From Bacteroides propionicigenes (GTDB lineage Bacteria > Bacteroidota > Bacteroidia > Bacteroidales > Bacteroidaceae), in the NCBI RefSeq assembly GCF_018390535.1, contig NZ_JAHBBW010000019.1, forward strand, positions 1 through 55,218: 55,218 bases of DNA, written 5' to 3'. The notes beneath the pieces are model-generated. The model did no database searches and was not told where the DNA came from. It saw only the letters and a list, made by a program, of their open reading frames with translations. Both the position numbers and the translations under genes were made by a program. Positions 1 through 7,900 of the stretch are shown here, one piece after another. Every line of letters starts with the position of its first letter. The stretch's first letter is position 1.

Positions 1-52
1 TGATTATTTTTTTGCAACACTAAGTTAAGTGAATCCTCTGACATGGCAAAAT

Positions 53-77
53 CCTGAGCAACTTTTTGTTGCTCAGG
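53..77. terminator. Perfect 10-bp hairpin, possible terminator of the integrase gene
   Basis: The arms CCTGAGCAAC (53-62) and GTTGCTCAGG (68-77) pair perfectly around a five-T loop. It lies 73 bp past the stop codon of the leftward integrase gene. Read leftward it is followed by ATTTTGCC, a weak T-run, so it could end that transcript. It could equally be part of the recombination site of the element. An outer 9-bp pair, GCAACACTA at 14-22 and TAGTGTTGC at 101-109, encloses it. Confidence 0.45.
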
Positions 78-149
78 TACTTAAAAAAAATATTTTATAA
101 TAGTGTTGCGGAATTAAGGTTTTTCATCTTATTGCGTTTTAGTCGTTTG

Positions 150-1373
150 TCAAATAACCACGGAGAAGCGTTCCGCTATCCTCTCGTTCAGCACACGGGT
201 GTCGGCATTTATCTTGTCGTCAGTCACTTTGGCATAGATTTGGGTCGTCTCAATCCGGGCGTGTCCCAACATCTTGCTGACCGTTTCAAGCGGAACCCCA
301 TGTCCGAGCGTGATTTCGGTCGCATAGGTATGGCGGCCGGCATGAAAAACCAGCGGACAGTCTATGTCACAGAGTTTTGCGATACGTTTTAAGTTAAGGT
401 TCATCGTGCTGTTGGAATACATGGGTAGCAGTTTCCCGTCCGGCGCTGTGTCCCTGTATTTCTCCATGATATGTAACGGCAGGTCCAGCAGGGGGATTTC
501 AAACTCGACTCCGGTTTTCCGGCGCGAGCTTCTGATCCACCATGTGCCGTCATCGGCAAGTGACAGATGCTCTTTCGACAGAAGCCGCATATCACTGTAC
601 GGGATGCCGGTGTAGCATGAGAAGAGGAACAAATCCCGTGTGAGATAAAGGTTCGGTCTGTGAAGAGGCATGGTCATAAGCCGTTGCAGTTCCTCGGATG
701 TGAGATACCTCCGTTTCTGTTTCGGGCGCACGGGTTCATAGCCGGTAAACGGGTAGGTGGTGATGATGCCGTCCGCTACGGCTTCACCAACGATGATTTT
801 CAACTGCACGGTCAGGTTGATAATCGTTCCCGGAGAGAGGCGACAATCTGTCCGAAGGTGCGAATCGTAATCCTGTATGAAGGAGAGGGTCAATGCCGAA
901 AACGGGATATCCGACAAGTTGTACTTTTCCCGCATGAACCTTTCCACATGGTTGTAGGCGTTCCGATAGCTTCTCAAACTGCCTTCGGTCCGGTTTACAC
1001 CCACGCGCTTCGCGAAGTTCTCAATAAACGTGCGGAAGTAGCTCAATAACGTTGTCTGTTCACCAGCCATACCCAACAGCAGACTTTTGACATCATCCGC
1101 AGTCACACTGTCACGAACAACCGACAGTTCAGCATAGATTCCCAATGCCATCGCACGGATTTCATCCAGCCGATTGTTGATTTCCTTCGCCTTCACACTT
1201 TTGCCTGAAGCACGCCCCGAACTCCATATTGCCTGCGGCACACGGAGTTTCAGGCTGAAAGCCGCTTCAGAATACTTGCCGATGTTCAGCCTTGCCATTA
1301 CAGGACACATACCATCGGCATCCGCCTCGCTCTTTTTGAGGTAGAACGACACCTTTACATTCGCTTGTTCCAT
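150..1373 (-). CDS. Tyrosine-type site-specific integrase
   Basis: A 407-residue tyrosine recombinase of the Bacteroidetes integrative-element type. The N-terminal part (about 1-90) looks like an arm-type DNA-binding domain, the middle (about 100-210) like the SAM-like core-binding domain, and the rest is catalytic. Visible catalytic motifs are the HAGRHTYAT box, the GHARIETTQIYAKV stretch with the nucleophilic tyrosine, and a lysine in the RRKTG turn. The first catalytic arginine position reads TGIPYSDMRLL; departures from the canonical box here are known in Bacteroides integrases such as IntDOT. The gene is full length and stands alone: no excisionase, mobilisation or transfer genes are nearby. 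It points to an integrated, probably decayed, element at the left edge next to the CRISPR locus. Confidence 0.9.
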   Translation of the reverse strand: MEQANVKVSFYLKKSEADADGMCPVMARLNIGKYSEAAFSLKLRVPQAIWSSGRASGKSVKAKEINNRLDEIRAMALGIYAELSVVRDSVTADDVKSLLLGMAGEQTTLLSYFRTFIENFAKRVGVNRTEGSLRSYRNAYNHVERFMREKYNLSDIPFSALTLSFIQDYDSHLRTDCRLSPGTIINLTVQLKIIVGEAVADGIITTYPFTGYEPVRPKQKRRYLTSEELQRLMTMPLHRPNLYLTRDLFLFSCYTGIPYSDMRLLSKEHLSLADDGTWWIRSSRRKTGVEFEIPLLDLPLHIMEKYRDTAPDGKLLPMYSNSTMNLNLKRIAKLCDIDCPLVFHAGRHTYATEITLGHGVPLETVSKMLGHARIETTQIYAKVTDDKINADTRVLNERIAERFSVVI

Positions 1374-1391
1374 AACCTTTTACTTTGTTTG

Positions 1392-1399
1392 CAAAATTA
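1392..1399 (-). promoter_or_regulatory. Candidate promoter -7 box of the integrase gene
   Basis: The minus strand reads TAATTTTG, an exact match to the Bacteroides -7 consensus TAnnTTTG, 18 bp before the integrase ATG. No good -33 TTTG lies at the expected 19-21 bp, so this is a one-element call. Confidence 0.4.
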
Positions 1400-1506
1400 C
1401 CGGATATCGAGCAAATGAACGGCATGACGAATATAGCGGAATATGGAAAGAAGCTCCATGCGTAACATTCAGAACCCGTATTTTTTCCCTTTAGCGAAAA
1501 AAGCAT

Positions 1507-1622
1507 TAACTTTGTACTCGCAAAATATGAGTGAAACAGCGTTCTTTACGGTGATGTCAGTGGCAGTGCATAGACCTTTTTCCAATATTGTTTTCGACCT
1601 TGAACAGGCAACGGATAAGTAG
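1507..1622 (+). other. Promoter box followed by a 31-codon open frame, possible gene remnant
   Basis: TAACTTTG at 1507-1514 matches TAnnTTTG. It is followed 12 bp later by an ATG (1527) that opens a 31-codon frame ending at TAG 1620-1622. The peptide begins MSETAFFTVMSVAVHRPFSN and is not recognised. A proper promoter in front of so short a frame suggests the 5' end of a gene of the former integrative element cut off before the CRISPR array, but this is a guess. The rest of 1374-1760 holds only a small palindrome (TAGGTAAAACCTA near 1680) and no other gene. Confidence 0.25.
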
Positions 1623-1760
1623 CAATTTATTTTCCTAACTCCTCCAAAACGGGGCAAAACCATATAATGGACGAATATAGGTAAAACCTACATATCTCCC
1701 TTTTATTCCAATAGTTTGCATTATTCCTGCGAAATCCATCCGTATGTGAGCGAGTTTCCG

Positions 1761-2705
1761 TATCTTTGAACCATTGGAAACAGCCAGTATAAGATAACGA
1801 CCCGGCAGATGAGGTTGTGATTTGCTTTCATTTTAGTATCTTTGAACCATTGGAAACAGCGAACCGAGTTGAGGTTGTTAATCATTTCTCGTTGTGATTT
1901 GCTTTCATTTTAGTATCTTTGAACCATTGGAAACAGCTGCAATTATCGGAAACTACTTCGCAGATTGTTGTGATTTGCTTTCATTTTAGTATCTTTGAAC
2001 CATTGGAAACAGCCAACAATCAATAATTTCGGTAAAATTAAGAGTTGTGATTTGCTTTCATTTTAGTATCTTTGAACCATTGGAAACAGCGCCAACAATT
2101 AAAAATCTAACAGAATACTAGTTGTGATTTGCTTTCATTTTAGTATCTTTGAACCATTGGAAACAGCAATAAATCGAAAATTAAGAGAAGAAAAAGAGTT
2201 GTGATTTGCTTTCATTTTAGTATCTTTGAACCATTGGAAACAGCAAGAAGACAAATATACATACGTCCATGGAGGTTGTGATTTGCTTTCATTTTAGTAT
2301 CTTTGAACCATTGGAAACAGCGCCTTCAAATTGAAAAATATTAAAAATAGAGTTGTGATTTGCTTTCATTTTAGTATCTTTGAACCATTGGAAACAGCAT
2401 CCAACCATCGGACCATTGTTCGGAAGCTGTTGTGATTTGCTTTCATTTTAGTATCTTTGAACCATTGGAAACAGCTGTTTAGAGAGAATCAGAAAACAAA
2501 CAGGGTTGTGATTTGCTTTCATTTTAGTATCTTTGAACCATTGGAAACAGCAGTAATCAGATTAGGTGGACAACTGGCAAGGTTGTGATTTGCTTTCATT
2601 TTAGTATCTTTGAACCATTGGAAACAGCTGCGCATATACTTTTTCTCGTGAACTTTCCGTTGTGATTTGCTTTCATTTTAGTATCTTTGAACCATTGGAA
2701 ACAGC
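1761..2705 (+). CRISPR. Type II-C CRISPR array: 12 full 47-bp repeats plus one 24-bp half repeat
   Basis: Full repeats start at 1814, 1891, 1967, 2044, 2121, 2198, 2275, 2352, 2429, 2505, 2582 and 2659. All twelve are identical, starting GTTGTGATTTGC and ending TTGGAAACAGC. The twelve spacers are 29-30 bp and mostly AT-rich. The left end has only the last 24 bp of a repeat (1761-1784). The tracrRNA upstream of cas9 is complementary to the first 23 bases of the repeat, which fixes transcription as rightward, away from the integrase and towards cas2. Positions 24-31 of every repeat are TATCTTTG, a Bacteroides -7 box, with GTTG at positions 1-4 exactly 19 bp upstream, so each repeat may start its own crRNA. 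No spacer was seen to match elsewhere in the window. Confidence 0.98.
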
Positions 2706-2784
2706 CGAACATCAGTAACAAACTAATATACATACAGTTATATTAAACATTAGAATTTAAAAAAGATATAGTTTCCAAGAAAGA
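2706..2784. other. AT-rich flank of the CRISPR array, candidate leader or integration-end flank
   Basis: This 79-bp AT-rich stretch joins the last intact repeat to the two-way terminator. The opposite end of the array carries the degenerate repeat, which normally marks the old end. By that rule this flank would be where new spacers are added. That is inference from repeat decay only. Confidence 0.4.
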
Positions 2785-2814
2785 AATCCCGCTACATAGC
2801 GGGATTTTCTTTTC
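2785..2814. terminator. Two-way terminator between the CRISPR array and cas2
   Basis: AATCCCGCTA (2785-2794) and TAGCGGGATT (2797-2806) form a perfect 10-bp stem with a CA loop. TTCTTTT follows on the plus strand and TTCTTTCTT on the minus strand. It can end both the rightward crRNA transcript and the leftward cas operon, and its T-tail touches the cas2 stop codon. Confidence 0.85.
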
Positions 2815-3145
2815 AGAATAGTTCTAACTGCTGCCCGGGAGTATTCACATCTACTGTTTTTTTCCCATAAAAAAGTTCTATATTTCCAAATTGTTTATCT
2901 GTAATACACATTATTCCAATACTTCCGTGCTCAGGCAAAATAGACTTAACTCTTTTTATATGTACCTCCGCATTCTCACTACTTGCGCAATGGCGAACAT
3001 ATATAGAAAATTGAAACATCGTAAATCCATCCTTTTGCAGATTTTTTCTAAAGTCCGCATATGCCTTTTTATCTTTTTTTGTTTCGGTTGGCAAATCAAA
3101 CAATACAAGTACCCACATAATCCGATATTCACTAAACCGTTCCAT
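2813..3145 (-). CDS. cas2: CRISPR-associated endonuclease Cas2
   Basis: A 110-residue Cas2, the usual length for type II. It bridges two Cas1 dimers in the complex that inserts new spacers. The N-terminal strand WVLVLFDLPT carries the conserved aspartate (D17). The middle stretch FTMFQFSIYVRHC and the C-terminal strand IGIMCITDKQF fit the ferredoxin-like fold. It is the last gene of the operon: its ATG shares one base with the cas1 stop codon (TAATG), so translation is probably coupled. Its stop lies inside the T-tail of the two-way terminator. Confidence 0.96.
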   Translation of the reverse strand: MERFSEYRIMWVLVLFDLPTETKKDKKAYADFRKNLQKDGFTMFQFSIYVRHCASSENAEVHIKRVKSILPEHGSIGIMCITDKQFGNIELFYGKKTVDVNTPGQQLELF

Positions 3146-4077
3146 TACATCTCCGGATAAGATATTCTGCGCAACTCACCGCTAAAACATTTATATAGAG
3201 AAGCCGTAGTCTGCCCAACAGCCACCATTAACGGACTACGTTTTCCCGAAATAATAGTATCCAACGTAGGAATAGTAAGCAGCTGTGCTTTCAATTCTTT
3301 TGTCAATCCAATACAATTTATTTCTTCTCCTTTAATCATATCATATACCAACCTATCCACATAGGGGCGATAAGGCTCCATCATATCATCCGCCAAACAA
3401 TAAGCATTATAACGATTATGATGATGTATTCCCAAAGTAGGTAAAAGTCCACTTGCAACCAAACCACGGGCAACGACCGCCCGCAAAATAGCATACCCAT
3501 AATTCAACAGATTATTAGGTGGAATACCTTCTCTATCTCTTGTAAAACCTTTTATTTTGAACAAATTTTTCCAATAATAAGCAGCTGCACGAGCCTCCAA
3601 GTTATCCGGATCTCCACTTTTCACATCAGCAGCCCATATCTTCATACACTTTATTTCCTCTCCAGTACATTTACTCAATACCGCCGCCTGATTTTCTATT
3701 TTAGCCTTTATCGTTTGCTGCCAAAGTTGTTTCATCAATGGCAGAGAAGCGCCAAGTTGCTGTCGAAACCTCTCATTTTGTGTAGTATTTCCATACAAAG
3801 GAAGCATCAGACCAACCGGCATACTTTTAGAGTCACAAGTTATGACTGCACAATTATTTTCAAGTAAAGCCTCCAACACTCCCGAAGTAACAGTTATCTG
3901 TTTATTATCCAATACCACTATCCCAATATCCTCTATTGGCTTAGTCACCTCAGACACTTGCTTGAACCCTTCGGGCAAGGCACAGCTTTTTACGACCTCC
4001 GGCAATTTAATCACCAACTGAGCATTTTTCAAAGAGAGATAAACAGGATTTCCGAAATAAAGCGTTTTCTTAATCAT
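3145..4077 (-). CDS. cas1: CRISPR-associated integrase Cas1, type II
   Basis: A 310-residue Cas1, the spacer-inserting enzyme that works as a complex with Cas2. The N-terminal beta domain opens with YFGNPVYLSLKNAQL. The metal-binding residues of the family are visible: E161 in DNLEARAAAYYW, the histidine cluster H218-H220 in LGIHHHNRYN, and the acidic CLADDMMEPYRPYVD block (D230, E234). Length and motifs are those of type II-C Cas1. It follows the BRO-N/DinD-like gene by 23 bp and overlaps cas2 by one base. No cas4 or csn2 is present, as expected for subtype II-C. Confidence 0.97.
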   Translation of the reverse strand: MIKKTLYFGNPVYLSLKNAQLVIKLPEVVKSCALPEGFKQVSEVTKPIEDIGIVVLDNKQITVTSGVLEALLENNCAVITCDSKSMPVGLMLPLYGNTTQNERFRQQLGASLPLMKQLWQQTIKAKIENQAAVLSKCTGEEIKCMKIWAADVKSGDPDNLEARAAAYYWKNLFKIKGFTRDREGIPPNNLLNYGYAILRAVVARGLVASGLLPTLGIHHHNRYNAYCLADDMMEPYRPYVDRLVYDMIKGEEINCIGLTKELKAQLLTIPTLDTIISGKRSPLMVAVGQTTASLYKCFSGELRRISYPEM

Positions 4078-4100
4078 AGTATACAGATTTTACAAATTAT

Positions 4101-4958
4101 TCATTCATCATTTTCCTCAAAAGGAAGTTTTAAGGTATCATCTTGCTTATCTGAATCCAACAAAAAATTGTCGGAAGAAATAATACCTCTACCCAGCTCT
4201 TTTTCAGCCTGTTCACGTGCTACTCCGGCAACATTTCCACCACGCTGTGCAACTTGCTTACTTTTAGTAAATGTATCCGGTTTCTCTTTCTGAGAGATTT
4301 CCGTAGTGACACGCTCGCCAAGCATCGTGAATATCAATTCCAAATCGGACATATGGTCACGAAGATTCTGATTCTTCTTTGTCAGTCCTTTATATATTTT
4401 ATAATCCGAAGGGCTTAATCCAAACGTTGCCTTAGATATTTCTGCCGTAAGAATGGCATAATCACTTTTTTCCGTGATTCCCCTTTCTTTCCACTCATCC
4501 GTCAAATTCTGACGAATGGCAATTCCTCTCAGACGTTTATCAATCCAATCCTTTGGATAACCCTTCTGCTCATAAAGTTCTTTCATGCGTTCCTGAGCCA
4601 ATTCCGGATTTTCAATTTCCTGCACACGCTCATACCCCACCTGTGCCAGCCAAAGTTTAAAAGGTTCAGCTTTAGGAGAGGAGATGGATTGAATGATACG
4701 GAATAAAGCCTGTACATTTGCCGCCAAAGTTTTTCTTTTTTTTCCTGTATCTGTCAGCATTTCTACCTGGGGACAATTTGTCCCCAGGTAAGTAGCCAGT
4801 TCTTCATCCCGTTTTCTCATCTTCTTCAGATAGTCCGTAGGATTCACGCTATCAGTCAATACACCAACTACATCAACAACAGAAAAGTACCATTGCTGCT
4901 CTTCTTCGTTCCACATGGAACGGATTTTCTTTTCTTGAAATAACTTTATATTATTCAT
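4101..4958 (-). CDS. BRO-N / DinD-like protein inside the cas operon
   Basis: A 285-residue protein not normally part of a type II-C operon. The N-terminal 110 residues (from WNEEEQQWYFSVVDVVGVL to KAEPFKLWLAQVG) look like the BRO-N domain of phage antirepressors and DNA-binding proteins. The segment at about 185-235 (YKGLTKKNQNLRDHMSDLEL, then MLGERVTTEIS) resembles the C-terminal part of the DNA-damage-inducible protein DinD, an inhibitor of RecA-type activity in E. coli. The tail has the KSKQVAQRGGNVAGVAREQ stretch common in chromosomal Bacteroides members. The ATG lies within the last codons of cas9 (8-bp overlap) and cas1 follows after 23 bp, so it should be made with the Cas proteins. 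Its role here is unknown. A 25-bp palindrome lies inside the gene at 4765-4789. Confidence 0.85.
   Translation of the reverse strand: MNNIKLFQEKKIRSMWNEEEQQWYFSVVDVVGVLTDSVNPTDYLKKMRKRDEELATYLGTNCPQVEMLTDTGKKRKTLAANVQALFRIIQSISSPKAEPFKLWLAQVGYERVQEIENPELAQERMKELYEQKGYPKDWIDKRLRGIAIRQNLTDEWKERGITEKSDYAILTAEISKATFGLSPSDYKIYKGLTKKNQNLRDHMSDLELIFTMLGERVTTEISQKEKPDTFTKSKQVAQRGGNVAGVAREQAEKELGRGIISSDNFLLDSDKQDDTLKLPFEENDE
4765..4789. repeat. 12-bp perfect inverted repeat inside the BRO-N/DinD-like gene
   Basis: ACCTGGGGACAA and TTGTCCCCAGGT flank a single T. The site codes for the TYLGTNCPQV stretch between the start and middle of the BRO-N domain. It would form a strong hairpin in either strand and is unusual inside a coding region. 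Confidence 0.8.
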
Positions 4959-7900
4959 TTGCTTTATACTTAACTTCTATAATACGACCCAATCTATCAA
5001 CTTTTACTGGGATACAAATATCTTTTACCATTTCATTATTCCATGCTCTCTGGGCCTTATTATTACTTCCTAATTCAATAGTCGGCAATATTGGATTAGC
5101 CACATTTACAGGAATAAAATGTCCCTCATTCCCAGTACAACTTACCATTTTATAAACCCGCCCCCTATCTATCGGCTCATTTATCCTACCAAATTCCCGT
5201 TCTTCTTCAGTTGGCAGATACACCAAATCATTAGGAGATAACCAAAACAACAGTTTATCCCCTTTTTCGTTTCTATCCGGAACAGGAATAAGCCCTTGTT
5301 TCTCACGTTCTATAACCAAATTTAAGGGGACAGTCTCATACGTCCTTTTTCCATCTTCTGTTGCATAAATAGCAAAGAACAAATTAGTACCCTTAGCGGC
5401 TTCCACCCATTTAGTCCCTTTATTACCAAATGCACCAACTCTAAATTTATTTCCACGTGGTTCATACACTCTCACTTTATATATTGGCTGATGTTCTTTT
5501 CCATCATTCAACTGTAAAATATTACGATTCATTTCTTCTATTCCTTCTGCAGAAAAAGCCAAATCCGCCTTTCCTTCTTTTGCAGATAAATGATTCAAAA
5601 GAATTTTCTGTATGCCAGTATCCGTTACCGATTCTTTTATTTTCTTCTCATTGAAAGTAGAATCAAGTGGTTTACGCACCGCAACCAAAGGTTCAGAAGT
5701 ATTTTCTGTAAAATAATAGACTGCAACTTTAGCTATATCCAAATCCTTCCAAAAGAAAACATTCTCTTTGAAATATTTTTCAATTTTCTTCTTATCATAT
5801 TTATATGATAACAATTCAAGAACCTTGCCTTTCACTCTCTTATCAACAATCATGGTAGGAGTATCCAAAGCCACAGACAATCGTACACTTTTTACTTTTC
5901 GTAAATTCACTGTTCCAAAAACCGTATCTTTATGCATCGGTTTACGAATAGCCCAACTATCACCGGTTTCCTGTTTCTTATAAACACGATTTCCTTCTGT
6001 ATCAAAATGTTGATAAATATTAGTTGTTTTATTTATTATACGCAAATTCTGCTTCGAGCTAATCACTATTTTATCCAATGCCTCCCTTGCATCTTGTGTA
6101 AAAGTATTCCATGGTTTCTTTATAATCCATCTATAATTACCAGTACCATCTACTCTGCTCTTATCACACAACAATCTCTGCAAATCATAACGGGAGATTT
6201 TGGCATTACGGCTTGCAGACTCATTGCTCAAATAGTTCACATGATTCCGCGTAGCGCAAGCTATCACTATTGCATCCATGGCATGATGCCTATGGTCAAT
6301 ACGTTTCTTACTAAACCCTTTCTGATATTCAAGGGGCAATTCCGTCTGAAAAACTTTTTTTCCATCTTTATTCTCCCAATGTCCAAAGCACTGTGTTCCA
6401 GTCAAAGCGTTTAAACGTTCAAAACGAGGATATACAATACTGTTCCAAACATCATTCATCCCCCAATCCTTTTTCAGCCTGTCCGTCACGCTTCCCGTGC
6501 AAACTAATATATTTTTTGAAACAGCCTCCGGCTCATATTCACCGCTATCATTCTTTTCACGAACAATATTCGACAAAAGCCCTTTAACAACCTTGCTGAT
6601 ATACCGGCTATCGTTCAATTGGCGCTCAATAAATTGCTCGGGAATATCATCCATCAACAATTTCTTCATTTTCACGCCCGATTTAGCATATTGTTCTTTT
6701 ACAAAACATTCGTAGCTATCCACAGAAAGAATTTCTACCGTTTTTCCAAAACCCACTTCAACTTTCTGCCCGTGATGATTCTTGATAAACTCATACCCCA
6801 ATTGATTATCTTTCAATTTATTCACAGCAGATTCACATATCACCTTGTTAGAAAAAGAATCATCAAAATAACGAGATTGAGGAATTATATGTTCTATCTC
6901 ATACGCAGCCGTAAACAATTTTCCCAAAGGTATCAACTCACCGGTATAAGGCGAACGATACTTCTGTTCCAACCATAATTTATAACGCAAAAACTCTGAT
7001 TTTGTCGGTAGTTTGCTATTATTGAATTTTTTCAATATTACATCTATATCTTCCGGAATCTGTTCTTCCCCTTTCAAAACCGTATCCTCATAAATCCGCA
7101 ATATTTCTTGCTGACTTGGCGAATAAGGACGAACATTTTCAACCCCATATTCCGGATTCATAAATTCAGCAAGCAATGCCTTTATACGTAGATTAGCATT
7201 TTCATTCTCCTGAATTTGCGCAGTCATCCTTTTCCGCTTGTCCGCAGGATTTTTCATCTCACGCCCTAACTCAATGTGAATTTCATCAATCTTCCCAACC
7301 TGTTTCCAAATATCTCTAACAACCCTCAATGTTTCGATTATCACCTGCTCTACAATAGGATTGCGCAGTGAATGTTGTTTGAAAGAAGCCAAATAAGCAT
7401 CAATATCCGCAGGAGTCTCCCATTTAGCAATTTCTTTATTTTCAGAATGGCGATTATACACAACATAACAAGCCAACCATAGCGGAAGCTTCTTAAAACA
7501 AGATATATCCGACAAGTTTATCGCCTTTTCTCTAACCTTGGCAGCTATATTCCCGTCATACTCACCTGTCATTATCCTTTCTATTCTGTCTTTAGTTGCA
7601 TCGTCAATCAAGGACGCATCCCAATACCTTCCACATCTCATCAAAGGCAACAATTTCTTTATTGCCTTAGCAGAATACGATCCATATTCAGGTTTAAAAG
7701 GAGGAAACTTCTTGAACACTTCTACAAAGGATTCATTTAATCCGTTCTTAACCGCAAAGGTCCGCAAAGCTTTCTCTATTTCCAGCTTATCACTTACAGA
7801 ATATAAAATATGCCACAAGGCTGTTTCTTTCTCATCCGATAAAAAATCAAGACTAACACCAAGCTTCTCCAAACGGGAAAGAATCGCATATCTCGTCTCA

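Noticed and set aside
1785..2658. Self-targeting spacers
   Set aside because: Reading the spacers against the window showed no match; the rest of the genome is not available.
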